Source: an uncultured Thiohalocapsa sp.
GTDB lineage: Bacteria > Pseudomonadota > Gammaproteobacteria > Chromatiales > Chromatiaceae
DNA length: 64,000 bases
Reading direction: 5' to 3'
Assembly: GCF_913063425.1 (NCBI RefSeq)
Contig: NZ_CAJXYK010000013.1
Span: 1 to 64,000 of the forward strand
The notes below the pieces were generated by a model. That model had not been told where the DNA came from. It did not search any database and saw nothing but the letters and a program-made list of their open reading frames with translations. Positions 50,185 to 59,456 of this stretch are shown here, one piece after another (the first letter of the stretch is position 1; each line of letters starts with the position of its first letter). The translations under genes were made by a program, and so were the position numbers.

Positions 50185-51702
50185 ATGGGTGAGGCAGCGG
50201 GCGGCGGCCTCCGTCAGGCGGCCTGGTGGAGCTACGCCGGCAGCCTCTACCTGACCGCAGGCCAGTTTATCCTGGGCATCGTGCTGGCCCGTATCCTCGG
50301 GCCGGCGGACTTCGGCGTCTTCATCGCGGTGACCGCCTACACCTCGCTGCTGTTGCTGGGGGCGCAGCTCGGGTTTCCGCAGGCTCTGCTCCAGGCGCGA
50401 TCCCTGACGCCTGAGGCCATCGACGCGGTCTTCTGGACCATCACGTCCCTGACCTTCCTGGCGGTGCTCGCTGCTTGGCTGTTGTCGGCGCAGCTGGCGG
50501 TCTTCTACGATGCGGCGGCGTTCCGGCCGGTGCTGCTGGCCACGAGCCTCGGCCTGCTGCTCATGCCCTACACGGCGGTGGGCTTCGCGCTGTTGCGCCG
50601 CGAGATGCGCTTCGCCGAAGTGGCGCGGATGAACATCCTGGCGTTCAACGCCTCGGCGGTCGTCTCCTTGGCGGCGGCGTTGAGCGGCCTCGGCGTCTAC
50701 AGCCTTGTGCTTGCCGGGATTGTCAGCATGGCGGTGAACGGCGTCAGCATCTTTCGCGCCTTGGGCTGGCGACCCTGTGGGCCTGCGCTGCGGCCGGTGA
50801 CGCCGCTCTTGCATTACGCGCGCTACGCCGCCGTCAACAGCCTGATCGGGGCGTCGGCAAGCCGCATCGACAACATGATCATCGGCGCGCTGCTTGGGGC
50901 GGCCCATCTGGGCCTCTACAACCGCGCCTACTCCCTCGCGCGGATCCCCACGGATCAGTTCGGTGAGAGCCTGGGCCCGCTGCTGCTCGGGGCCCTCGCC
51001 CGCATCCAGGACGATGCTGCCGCCTCCAGAGCGCAATTCTTCAAGGCGCTCACCGCCATCTGCGTGGTGACCTTTCCGATGCTGGCTTTGCTGCTGGTGG
51101 CGGGGCCACTGGCCATCGAGCTGCTCTACGGCAGCGCCTGGGCAGGTGCCGGGATGCCGGTGCAGGTGATGGCGCTGGGGGGTATGGCGCTCGCGGTGGC
51201 GGTGTCACTGCGGGGGGTGGTGAACGCGCAGGGTCTGGTGCGCGAGCTGGCGGTGGCCAATCTGGTCACGCTCGGGCTGACGGTGATTGCCGTCTTCGCG
51301 CTGGCCCCCTGGGGGTTGGTGGCCATCGCCGCCGGCATCTCCCTGCGGGAGGCCGTTATGACGCTGTGGCTGCATCGGCTGGTGGCACGCTCGCAGCTTG
51401 CGGTGCGGCCTCGCGAGACCCTGCATGCACTGTTGCCGCCGTTGGCTGCCGCCGCCATCGGCGTACTGGCGGGGTCTGTCGTCGCCTGGGTGGTGCCGGA
51501 CCTGTCCGGGCCTGGGGCCTTGCTGCGCCTGGCAGGGATCTGTGCCGCGATACTCGTCTGCTTTGCGGCGGCGCTTGGCCTGCTCGCGCGCCTGTGGCGC
51601 TCACATGGGCCGCTGCGAGCCGTCGCGGATCTCGCAACCGAGAGCCTGGGTCGGGTCAATTCGCGGGTGGCGCGCCGGCTGCGTCAGCTGCTGGCGTTGT
51701 GA
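50185..51702 (+). CDS. Polysaccharide flippase (Wzx/PST family)
   Basis: 505 residues, 12-14 membrane helices. WWSYAGSLYLTAGQFILGIV, LARILGPADFGVFIAVTAYT and ALLGAAHLGLYNRAYSLARI match the MOP superfamily lipopolysaccharide exporters, which flip undecaprenyl-linked oligosaccharides. Follows the exported TPR gene. No glycosyltransferases are adjacent, so its sugar is unknown. Confidence 0.85.
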   Translation: MGEAAGGGLRQAAWWSYAGSLYLTAGQFILGIVLARILGPADFGVFIAVTAYTSLLLLGAQLGFPQALLQARSLTPEAIDAVFWTITSLTFLAVLAAWLLSAQLAVFYDAAAFRPVLLATSLGLLLMPYTAVGFALLRREMRFAEVARMNILAFNASAVVSLAAALSGLGVYSLVLAGIVSMAVNGVSIFRALGWRPCGPALRPVTPLLHYARYAAVNSLIGASASRIDNMIIGALLGAAHLGLYNRAYSLARIPTDQFGESLGPLLLGALARIQDDAAASRAQFFKALTAICVVTFPMLALLLVAGPLAIELLYGSAWAGAGMPVQVMALGGMALAVAVSLRGVVNAQGLVRELAVANLVTLGLTVIAVFALAPWGLVAIAAGISLREAVMTLWLHRLVARSQLAVRPRETLHALLPPLAAAAIGVLAGSVVAWVVPDLSGPGALLRLAGICAAILVCFAAALGLLARLWRSHGPLRAVADLATESLGRVNSRVARRLRQLLAL

Positions 51703-51827
51703 CGGGCACATCGGATCGACATCGGTCCCGACCCCGCGCAGCCGTTCTCGTCGCAGGCAGTCAGTTCCGGGAGCGGTCCCACCGGGGATGGGACCGTGGA
51801 TGCCGTGGGCTCAGCCCAGGTCAGGCC

Positions 51828-52325
51828 TCAAAGCTCGCCGTTGGCCCCGGCCGTCATGATGGACTCGATCTTGTCCCGCACCATTTCCGCCTTCTCCAGC
51901 AGCTCCGGCGACAGGTTGGCGCTGGGGATGATCTTGCCGAGGTCGAGGGTCACCAGCCACGGCTTGCCTTCCGCGTCTTCGATCAGGGTGATGCGACAGG
52001 GCAGATAGGCGGAGAAGTCCGGATTGAAGATGACCATCTCGTTGGCGATGCGGGCGTCACAGAACTGGAAGATCTCGATGCGCTTGCTCTCGATGCCCAT
52101 GGATTCCAGCTCCTTGTACAGCGGCAGATGGGCGACGAGCTTGAAGTTCAGGGTATTGGCGCGGAGCTTCATCGAATCCACCGCATCGTCCATGGAAACA
52201 TCGTCCGCCAGCGGCATCTTCAGCACCGTCTCGGCGATGGAGATCCCCTCCGCCGCGGTGGCGCTGATGGGCGCGCCCAGCAGCATGGACAGCAGGACAA
52301 GGATCGGCATGATTGGGTTACGCAT
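51828..52325 (-). CDS. Exported DUF302 protein
   Basis: 165 residues. Signal peptide (IMPILVLLSMLLGAPISATA, cut after ATA-A), then a DUF302 fold (LNFKLVAHLPLYKELESMGI, IEIFQFCDARIANEMVIFNP, YLPCRITLIEDAEGKPWLVT). DUF302 proteins are common in sulfur oxidisers and may bind small ligands or haem-related factors; role not established. AGGAGA precedes the ATG by about 10 bases. Confidence 0.8.
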   Translation of the reverse strand: MRNPIMPILVLLSMLLGAPISATAAEGISIAETVLKMPLADDVSMDDAVDSMKLRANTLNFKLVAHLPLYKELESMGIESKRIEIFQFCDARIANEMVIFNPDFSAYLPCRITLIEDAEGKPWLVTLDLGKIIPSANLSPELLEKAEMVRDKIESIMTAGANGEL

Positions 52326-52697
52326 CGGAACGAGGTCTCCTCTTACAGCCGTCGGCCGGGGTGGCTCCTGTGCATCCGACGGCGGCTATCGTTGTCACCT
52401 GCGCCGGCCCGAGGGGGCGCAGAACCACTCAAGGCGCCCGCGGCAGGCGCCGGCGCGGGAGCCAATTGTGACGCCTTGGCGCGGGCCTGCCAATCGCGGC
52501 GGGCGCACGAGCTGACCCGGAGCAGGCGCCACCGTGCCACAAACCGCGTGCAGCCATGCCCACCCTGGAATCCCCTATACTCCCAGGTCGGCCGCGGGCG
52601 GGCCGTGCCGGCGCCGCCGCTGAGTCAGGAGACCGGCCGACCGACGGGATGGAAGCAGACAGAACATCATAAGGGGAAGCAGATGGGGAGGATACAG

Positions 52698-53489
52698 ATG
52701 GATGCGAAGCTCGATGCCGTCGTGGACGGCCTGCGCGAAGCCCGCGGCGTGGCCGTGGCATTCTCGGGCGGGGTGGACAGCACGCTCATGCTCGCCTGTG
52801 CGCGTGAAGCCGTGGGAGCGGAGCGGGTTGTGGCCCTCACCGCCGTCACGCCCTACATGGTGCGCCAGGAGATCGGCGATGCGGTGGCCCTGGCAACCGC
52901 CATGGGGCTGCGTCACGAGCTGGTGGAAATGGACATGCCCGAGGGCATGGAGAACAACCCACCAGACCGCTGCTATCGCTGCAAGTATCGCATGTACGAG
53001 CTGCTGCGCGAGCGCGCCGGGCGGCTCGGGCTCGACACCCTGGTGGATGCGAGCAACCTGAACGATGCCGAGCAGAGCCGCCCGGGTCTGCACGCGCTGC
53101 GCGAGCTCGGCATCGGCACGCCCTTCATCCGCCACGGCATCGATAAGGCGCGGGTGCGCGCCATCTCCGAGACGCTCGATCTGCCCACCTGGCGCAAGCC
53201 CAGCAACGCCTGTCTGCTGACCCGTCTGCGCCACAACCACCCCATCTCCATGCGCGAGCTGCAGCGGGTGGAGGAAGCGGAGCGCCTGCTCGCGGGCATG
53301 GCGTTCGAGTCCGTGCGGGTGCGCAGTCACGGCAGTCTCGCCCGCATCGAGGTGGCCGCGCCGCAGCGCGAGCGCCTCATCCGGCACGCGGACGAGATCG
53401 GTTCGGCACTGCACGGGCTCGGTTTCCGCTATGTCGCGCTGGACTTGTTCGGCTACCAGCACGGCAGCATGGACGATCCGGGGGCATGA
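52698..53489 (+). CDS. larE: ATP-dependent sacrificial sulfur transferase LarE
   Basis: 263 residues. Inserts sulfur into the nickel-pincer nucleotide cofactor of lactate racemase-type enzymes. VAFSGGVDSTLML is the PP-loop, PDRCYRCKYRMYELL a conserved Cys segment, and the Cys of KPSNACLLTRL corresponds to the sulfur-donating Cys in LarE proteins. GGGGAGG is 6 bases before the ATG at 52698; another ATG 15 bases earlier is possible. larB, larC and larA are not nearby. Confidence 0.85.
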   Translation: MDAKLDAVVDGLREARGVAVAFSGGVDSTLMLACAREAVGAERVVALTAVTPYMVRQEIGDAVALATAMGLRHELVEMDMPEGMENNPPDRCYRCKYRMYELLRERAGRLGLDTLVDASNLNDAEQSRPGLHALRELGIGTPFIRHGIDKARVRAISETLDLPTWRKPSNACLLTRLRHNHPISMRELQRVEEAERLLAGMAFESVRVRSHGSLARIEVAAPQRERLIRHADEIGSALHGLGFRYVALDLFGYQHGSMDDPGA

Positions 53490-53569
53490 GGCTTCAGCCC
53501 GGCGGTGTCAAGACTGTGATCTCAGGCGGGCGGAGTCAGGCCTGAGGTGTCAAGCCTGAGGTGTCAGCA

Positions 53570-53594
53570 GGCGGCCGCCGGGCGTCCGGCCGCC
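53570..53594. terminator. Hairpin between larE and the cupin gene
   Basis: GGCGGCCG-N9-CGGCCGCC, 8 base pairs, in the gap of the convergent genes and directly after the cupin stop. It could end both transcripts. A 13-base direct repeat (CCTGAGGTGTCAA/G) lies just before. Confidence 0.4.
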
Positions 53595-53596
53595 GC

Positions 53597-53878
53597 TCAC
53601 TGGAAATCGTAATGCTTCTCCACCGCCTCGGTGATGTCCCAGGTGCAGGCCAGCCCTGCCGGGAAGGTGATCAGATCCCCGCGGCCGAACTGCTGCGGCT
53701 CGCCGCCCTCCGGCGTCACCGTGAACTTGCCGCGGACGATGTAGCAGGTCTCGGTCTGATCGTAGGTCCAGGGGAAGGTGGAGGGCTCCTTCTTCCAGAT
53801 GGGCCATTGCTCCACGCCCAGCACCTCCAGCTTGGCGGGTGAGGGCTTGCGCTCGCAGAGGATTTCCAGGTCTGACAT
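53597..53878 (-). CDS. Small cupin-domain protein
   Basis: 93 residues, one cupin fold of the ureidoglycine-aminohydrolase-like type (DUF861): KEPSTFPWTYDQTETCYIVR, GKFTVTPEGGEPQQFGRGDL, ITFPAGLACTWDI. Metal-binding His residues of classical cupins are mostly replaced, as is usual in this group. Last gene of a leftward run containing the transketolase halves. Substrate unknown. Confidence 0.75.
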   Translation of the reverse strand: MSDLEILCERKPSPAKLEVLGVEQWPIWKKEPSTFPWTYDQTETCYIVRGKFTVTPEGGEPQQFGRGDLITFPAGLACTWDITEAVEKHYDFQ

Positions 53879-53994
53879 GGGATGGTCTCCTTCATGAACG
53901 GATTCAGGCGGGCGGCGACCGCGCCCCGCTGCCAAATCCGGGCGGGCCGTCCGGAATCAAAGGGGTGGCAGGCGGCCCAGCAGCCCGGCAGCCT

Positions 53995-55005
53995 TTACAG
54001 GTCCTCGGTCTTCTCGGCCGCGGTGAGGGTGCCGACGCGGACCGCCGCGAGGTCCGCTTCGTCGATGTCGAGGCGCGTGCCGGTGAGATCCTCCGCCGCC
54101 CGCACCAGTGCCGCCGCGTCCAGGCCGTACTCGCGCAGCAGATAGGGCCGGCTCGCGCCATGGGCGTAGGTGTCCCGCAGCCCGAGCCGCAGCAGCCGGC
54201 GGCCGATGCCGTGCCCGGCCATGCGCTCCGCCACCGCAGCGCCGAGGCCGCCGATGATGCTGTGGTTCTCCATGGTGACGACACCGGCGCGCACAGCGGA
54301 CAGGGCCTCCAGCACCGCCGGGTCGTCGAAGGGCTTCAGCGTCGACACGTGCAGGTGCCGCACGCCGAGACCCCGGTCCTGGAGCGCCGCCGTGGCGCGC
54401 AGGGCCTCCTCGGTGCAGATGCCGCTGGAGATCACGCACAGGTCGTCGCCGTCCGCCAGCAGCCGGGCACGACCCAGGCGCATGGGCTCATCCGCCGGGA
54501 ACAGCCGCGGCACCTCACCGCGCAGCTGGCGGATGTAGACGGGGCCGTCCACTGCCTGGGCCACGTCCAGGATGGAGGTCACTTCGGTGGCATCGCCCGC
54601 CTCGAGCACCGTCATGTTGGGGATGAGGCGCATCAGGCCGACATCGTCGATGGCCTGGTGCGTGACGCCGCCCGGCGTCGTGAGCCCGGGCAGGAAGCCC
54701 ACCAGCCGCACCGGCAGGTTGGGGTAGGCGATGGCCATGGCCACCTGATCGAACGGCCGGCGGGTGACGAACACCGCGAAGGTGTGGATGTACGGAAAGA
54801 ACCCCTCCCGGGCGAGGCCGGCGGCGAAGCCCATCATGTTCTGCTCCGCCATACCGAGGGAGAAGAACCGCTGCGGATACGCATCGCGGAAGGCGTCGGC
54901 CTCGCAGGAGGAGGTCAGGTCCGCGGACAGCACCAGCACCTCGGGCTTGTCCGCAGCCCAGCGCACCAGATGATCGCGGTGCGGGCGGGTGACGGTCTCG
55001 GTCAT
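53995..55005 (-). CDS. Transketolase, C-terminal subunit
   Basis: 336 residues holding the pyrimidine-binding and C-terminal domains of a split transketolase. GMAEQNMMGFAAGLAREGFF has the catalytic Glu that activates thiamine diphosphate; THQAIDDVGLMRLIPNMTVL and VTMENHSIIGGLGAAVAERM are typical. The N-terminal half is encoded 3.4 kb upstream (58390-59367) with two unrelated genes between. The donor/acceptor sugars are not known. Confidence 0.88.
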   Translation of the reverse strand: MTETVTRPHRDHLVRWAADKPEVLVLSADLTSSCEADAFRDAYPQRFFSLGMAEQNMMGFAAGLAREGFFPYIHTFAVFVTRRPFDQVAMAIAYPNLPVRLVGFLPGLTTPGGVTHQAIDDVGLMRLIPNMTVLEAGDATEVTSILDVAQAVDGPVYIRQLRGEVPRLFPADEPMRLGRARLLADGDDLCVISSGICTEEALRATAALQDRGLGVRHLHVSTLKPFDDPAVLEALSAVRAGVVTMENHSIIGGLGAAVAERMAGHGIGRRLLRLGLRDTYAHGASRPYLLREYGLDAAALVRAAEDLTGTRLDIDEADLAAVRVGTLTAAEKTEDL

Positions 55006-55108
55006 GGAGCCGGCTCTCTTATCGTGTTGCGGTTCGGCGCGCGCATGGCATGAACCCGTGAGTACGGCAATGCAGTCGCACCGTGCGATCGTGGCGGTTT
55101 TGCCGACG

Positions 55109-57298
55109 TCACGCGTGGGTGGCGAAGTCCGGTACGTCCAGCGCAGCACTGGCCATCACGGCGAGGGCGACCTCGTTGCGGTCGTCATCTGTCAGATTAT
55201 CGAGCCGGTCCATGGTGCGGCGCATGGTTTTGGCGGCAGGATGGGCGGAGCCGACCTCGGCTTCGCCGAAGCGAGCCCGCCAGCGTATCAGCTGAGCCTC
55301 ATCGCGTGTCGCGAGCAGATGGAGAAAGCCGCTCTCCATGGCGGTCTGCGGAAACTCTTGTTCCATCTGCGCCCAAGCATCCGCATGTGCCGCTGTTTGC
55401 CAAAGACGGCAGGTACGCCAGGCCCAAGCATAGGGCGGCGGCTCCAAGACCGTATCCGGCTCCAGCCACTGCCGATAGAGGCCTGCCAGTGCATCACCCT
55501 GCTCGGCCTGCGCCCTGATCTCTGCAATCCGCTCGAACAGGTCGGGACCATCCCCCTGCGTTGCCAGGCGGGCGTCTGTCAATTCTGCCGACAGCAGTGC
55601 GCGTCGCTTGATCTCATCGATCGCACGGGACTGCGTATGCATGGGCACTCCCTGAACAGCGGTGTCGCTGACGGATTTGGGCTCGCGGTGCTCCAGCTGA
55701 GCGTCTTCCGCAGGCTCTCCCGCATCCATGTACGGGTCGAAATCCATATTGGCTGCCACTTCGCCTTGCAGCTTCTCCAGAAGCTGTTGCGCTGCTGCGT
55801 TCTCTGGATACCGCGAGACGAAGCCCGCCAGCAGCTCGATGGCCAGGTCCCGCTGTCCGCGTCGTTCCAGTAAGGCCGCAAGTACGATTCTTGATGGCGC
55901 ATTCGTCGGATCACGGTCGGCGACCTGTCGCAGCCAGCGCTCCGCCTCGTCCCAGTGCGGCTCGCCGCGCCGGATGAGCAGGCGGGCGAGCACGACCCGG
56001 GAATGCTCGTGGTCTCGGTTACGGTCGGCGACCTGTCGCAGCCAGCGCTCCGCCTCGTCCCAGTGCGGCTCGCCGCGCCGGATGAGCAGCCGGGCGAGCT
56101 CGACCCGCGTATGCGCGTCGTCCGGAAACAGCCGCGCCATCTCGCGCAGGACCCATTCTCGGGGATCTTGGCGGCCGACGGCGATGAACCAATCTGCCCA
56201 CAGCATCCAGCAGTAGGGATTGAGTGGCTCCCAGGTCAGCGCCTGTTCCACCAGAGTACCGAAGTGGTCGAGCCGATCCGCAGGTATCTTTTCCTGCTGG
56301 AGCAAGCGACCGCCCAGATTGTGCAGTGTGCGGACGAAGAAGTAGCTGTCGCCGGTTTGTACCGCGTAGACACGATTCTGTTCCAGGAGTCGGAACAGGC
56401 GCTCAGCCAACTGTTCAGCCGGCAGTAGAGCCGCCTTGATGTCATGCTCCAGCAGCTCACGGTCCTGTTTGGCAGCAGGCTGCACGCCCGCGCCTCGTTG
56501 TCGGCCACCGGTCCGCGCCTGGTTCAGCGGTTTGCGCAAAGCGTCGGCGAGGTCGCGCGCCCTGCGCTCCGCGCCCGGTCCCGCGAATCCGTCCAGCGCC
56601 TCCGACAGTACTGATTGCCAGTGCTGCGGGGACCGGGGGTAGTCGCCGCCGCGCCCCCGCAGGGCGGCAAGCTCGCGGTTGACGAAGGCTCGACCCGCTT
56701 GGGCGTCCGGATATGTGACCTGCGCATGGCGCAGCAGGGCGTTGAGCATCAGGACCTGGTTGCGGCGGGCGTCGTGCTCGTTCGGCAGGTTCCGCAAACC
56801 GACCAGCGCCGTGTTGAGGTACTCGGGGCGCGGATCGGCGGCCAAATGCAGCCAGGTGGCCGTGTCCGCGCTGTCCGGCTGGTCGCGTGTCAGCAGCCGC
56901 CAGCACTCCAACGCCGGGTCGCGGTCGGATCCCAGCCGCAGCGGCGTGAGCCAGCGCAGCCAGGCGTCCCGGGTCTGGCGGATTTGGTAGCGGGTGCTCG
57001 GCAGATTCAGCAGCTGCAGCGCCAGCAGTGCATCACAGAGCCGCTTGCCGTACACCGCAAACCCGAGTCGTTGCACCTGCCGGGCATAGTCGCGACGCAT
57101 GGTCGTGAGCCACGCCAGCAGCGCGTCGTCAAGCCGGCGCCGATCCGCTGCCAGCTCGGGCTGCTCCGGAAACGCTTGGTACAACAGGTCCGGGACGTCC
57201 AGTCGCAGCCCGGAGCCGACGCCGGCGCGACCGCTGAACAGATCGGCCACGGCGCGCTCGGGATCCCGCGCGAACTGCTCACGCCAGCGCCCGATCAT
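55109..57298 (-). CDS. Large TPR protein, second gene of an unknown cassette
   Basis: 729 residues, no signal peptide or membrane helix. The first 300 residues are helical with no family match. From about 320 to 520 lie TPR-like units, including two nearly identical 36-residue copies (ARLLIRRGEPHWDEAERWLR, QVAD) encoded by a 108-base repeat at 55913/56021. The last 180 residues are a separate helical domain (WLEPDTVLEPPPYAWAWRTC). It starts inside the stop of the preceding gene (ATGA), so the two are coupled. The DNA looks less GC-rich than its neighbours. Function unknown. Confidence 0.7.
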   Translation of the reverse strand: MIGRWREQFARDPERAVADLFSGRAGVGSGLRLDVPDLLYQAFPEQPELAADRRRLDDALLAWLTTMRRDYARQVQRLGFAVYGKRLCDALLALQLLNLPSTRYQIRQTRDAWLRWLTPLRLGSDRDPALECWRLLTRDQPDSADTATWLHLAADPRPEYLNTALVGLRNLPNEHDARRNQVLMLNALLRHAQVTYPDAQAGRAFVNRELAALRGRGGDYPRSPQHWQSVLSEALDGFAGPGAERRARDLADALRKPLNQARTGGRQRGAGVQPAAKQDRELLEHDIKAALLPAEQLAERLFRLLEQNRVYAVQTGDSYFFVRTLHNLGGRLLQQEKIPADRLDHFGTLVEQALTWEPLNPYCWMLWADWFIAVGRQDPREWVLREMARLFPDDAHTRVELARLLIRRGEPHWDEAERWLRQVADRNRDHEHSRVVLARLLIRRGEPHWDEAERWLRQVADRDPTNAPSRIVLAALLERRGQRDLAIELLAGFVSRYPENAAAQQLLEKLQGEVAANMDFDPYMDAGEPAEDAQLEHREPKSVSDTAVQGVPMHTQSRAIDEIKRRALLSAELTDARLATQGDGPDLFERIAEIRAQAEQGDALAGLYRQWLEPDTVLEPPPYAWAWRTCRLWQTAAHADAWAQMEQEFPQTAMESGFLHLLATRDEAQLIRWRARFGEAEVGSAHPAAKTMRRTMDRLDNLTDDDRNEVALAVMASAALDVPDFATHA

Positions 57299-58248
57299 GT
57301 GCGACCCTGCATGGGCTCACCGAAGTCGTCACGGCCGCTGGCGTCCTGCAACGCGATCAGGTGGAGATCGCGCGCGTCTTGCAGCTGAGCATCTTTGCAG
57401 GCATGAGGTTGGTGAATCCAGCCGAGTTTCCACAGGTGCGGGCGGGTGTACTCGATGCGGCAGTGGATGATCTCGCAGGTGAGCGTATCGGCTTGCTCGG
57501 GCAGCAGATGCAGGGTGGCACCGTAGGTTTCTTCGCGCGGCACTGGGAAAAAGAATTCATGCATGCCACCGTCCAGGACGGTCGGCAGGGCGGCGGCGAT
57601 CGGCAGCTTCGCGTCTGCTTGCGCAGAGATCACCTCTGCAAGCCGGTAGCGCATCAATGCGACCGGCATGGGCGCGCCACCGTCGGTGCCGTAGTGGCCG
57701 AGGCCAAGCCGGTCTCGAAGAGCATGCGGCCAGTCGTCGGCATCCGCCTCTTCCTTCACTTCGTCATAGAAGGCCGCGAAGGCGGGTCGCCCATCCCGCG
57801 CTGAGCTCCATGACGAGAAGAAGCTGTCGGCCGCCTTCTGGGCATCCGAGTCGCGACCGGAATCTGCTCGGGTCAGGATGTCCCGCAGTGCTTCCAGGGA
57901 TAGCTGGGCGTTATTGAGGGCGCGTGTCAGCGATTCGATGCGCACAAGGCTCTGGTTGGGGTTGTTGCCGATGCCGGTCAACCAGGCGTCGCGGTTGATG
58001 GCGAGGAAGGCGTCCGGAACCGAGACCTTCGGACCCGCAACATACTGGTCGAGGTGCTTGGTATTCGCTTCAGCCCAGTCACCAGGCACCAAGTCCTCCG
58101 GGTCTTCCAGCACCTGCTCCAAGATCTCCAGAAATTGCTGCCAGCGGGCTGCGGACGCCCGTTCATCAAAACGGCAATTGTCGGCAACGGCGGCCTCTAT
58201 CGGATCGACGGAGCGGCTCTGGCGGACAAGATACGCTTGAGTATCCAT
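57295..58248 (-). CDS. Hypothetical protein, first gene of an unknown cassette
   Basis: 317 residues, soluble. Visible: a helical N-terminal half (ASAARWQQFLEILEQVLEDP), an acidic Ser-rich middle (ADSFFSSWSSARDGRPAFAA), and a C-terminal beta-rich part (GGMHEFFFPVPREETYGATL, CEIIHCRIEYTRPHLWKLGW). No family recognised. Couples to the large TPR gene by a 4-base overlap. AGAGAAGAG precedes the ATG. A GGGTATACCC palindrome lies about 60 bases upstream and may be part of its own promoter. Confidence 0.65.
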   Translation of the reverse strand: MDTQAYLVRQSRSVDPIEAAVADNCRFDERASAARWQQFLEILEQVLEDPEDLVPGDWAEANTKHLDQYVAGPKVSVPDAFLAINRDAWLTGIGNNPNQSLVRIESLTRALNNAQLSLEALRDILTRADSGRDSDAQKAADSFFSSWSSARDGRPAFAAFYDEVKEEADADDWPHALRDRLGLGHYGTDGGAPMPVALMRYRLAEVISAQADAKLPIAAALPTVLDGGMHEFFFPVPREETYGATLHLLPEQADTLTCEIIHCRIEYTRPHLWKLGWIHQPHACKDAQLQDARDLHLIALQDASGRDDFGEPMQGRT

Positions 58249-58389
58249 ACGACTCTTCTCTTCGACTGGGTGTGCGAACCTCAGTGGGCTACTCGCCCGG
58301 GTATACCCTCAGGCAGCGGACGTCGTCCCTAGGCGTCGAAACTGTGTTTTACCATTTCTGAGCCGTGAGCTGTTTGCGGAAGAGTGCGC

Positions 58390-59367
58390 TTAATCCCCGC
58401 GCACCCAGGAATTCAGCGCGTTCTCGTAGGCCCGGCGCTCCGCGTCCGACGTGAAGCGCAGGTAGTGCAGCTTCGGTGCGCGCTTGCGCATGAGCTCGAT
58501 GCCGCGGCAGGGGTCGGTGCGGGCGATGACCACAAGCGGGCGGTCGCCGGTGCCGAAGCCGTCTGCCGCGGCCGCCAGCGCGTCGCTGTCGTGCCCGTCC
58601 ACCTCGTGCACGTCGGCGCCGAAGGCGCGCAGGCGCTCCGCCAGCGGCTCGATGGTCATGACCTCGGCCATGGCGCCGTCGCACTGCTGGGCGTTGGCGT
58701 CGATGTAGACGCCCAGGTTACCGATCCGGTGGTGCGCAAGCGCCGCGAAGGCCTCCCAGGTCTGGCCCTCCTGGAATTCGCCGTCGGACATGAACACCCA
58801 GACCCGACCCGTCTCCCCCTTCAGTCGGCGTGCCAGCGCGATGCCGCCGGCCTGGCTCAGGGCCTGGCCGAGGGAGCCGGCGGTGACCTCATGCCCCGGG
58901 GAGTGCTCTGCGCCGATGAGCTCCACGGTGCTGCCGTCCTGGTTGAAGGCGTCGAGTCCGTTCGGGCCAAGCCGCCCCAGCTCGATGAGCAGGGAGTAGA
59001 GCACCAGCGCATAGTGCACCGGCGAGAAGATGAAACGGTCCAGCGCCGGCCCCTGCGGCCCGTTGTAGTCGGCGCCGGTGAAGGCGTCCGGGTTGCTCGG
59101 CCCCGGCACACCGGCGAAGGGTCGCGGCACCAGCGGTGCTTGGCTCGCGCCGAGCCGCATGACGCGCAGATACAGCGTCGCCAGGGTCTCCGCGGACGAG
59201 CAGGCCTGGCTCAGGTAGCCGCCGTTGTTCTTGAGCGTGTAATCCAGCACGCGGCGGCGCACCGCATCGGCGACGCGGCGGACGGCTGCGGCTGTCGCGT
59301 CGGGGGGGATGCCGACGTCGGGGGCTGCGGGCGGGCGTTGTGCGGCTTGTGGCATGGCCTCGGGCAT
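58390..59367 (-). CDS. Transketolase, N-terminal subunit
   Basis: 325 residues with the diphosphate-binding domain: AEHSPGHEVTAGSLGQALSQ, FMSDGEFQEGQTWEAFAALA and VYIDANAQQ form the thiamine-diphosphate motif (GDG-like ... N). Partner of the C-terminal subunit at 53995-55005. Start taken at the ATG at 59367; another lies at 59355 with GAGG close by. Upstream genes (membrane protein, SDR) run the same way. Confidence 0.87.
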   Translation of the reverse strand: MPEAMPQAAQRPPAAPDVGIPPDATAAAVRRVADAVRRRVLDYTLKNNGGYLSQACSSAETLATLYLRVMRLGASQAPLVPRPFAGVPGPSNPDAFTGADYNGPQGPALDRFIFSPVHYALVLYSLLIELGRLGPNGLDAFNQDGSTVELIGAEHSPGHEVTAGSLGQALSQAGGIALARRLKGETGRVWVFMSDGEFQEGQTWEAFAALAHHRIGNLGVYIDANAQQCDGAMAEVMTIEPLAERLRAFGADVHEVDGHDSDALAAAADGFGTGDRPLVVIARTDPCRGIELMRKRAPKLHYLRFTSDAERRAYENALNSWVRGD

Positions 59368-59456
59368 GGGTCGGTGAGCTGTGGTGGTCGCGGCTCGGCT
59401 TGCTGCGGCATTGTAGTCCGCCTGGCGTGCGGGCAATGCCGGGATGGACAGGAGCC

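Noticed and set aside
52798-52830. REP-like GTGGGAGCGGAGCG near 52816
   Set aside because: It lies inside larE, has no hairpin partner, and the protein sequence explains it.
53995-59367. Transketolase halves as a frameshifted single gene
   Set aside because: They are 3.4 kb apart with complete ends of their own; split two-subunit transketolases are a known form.
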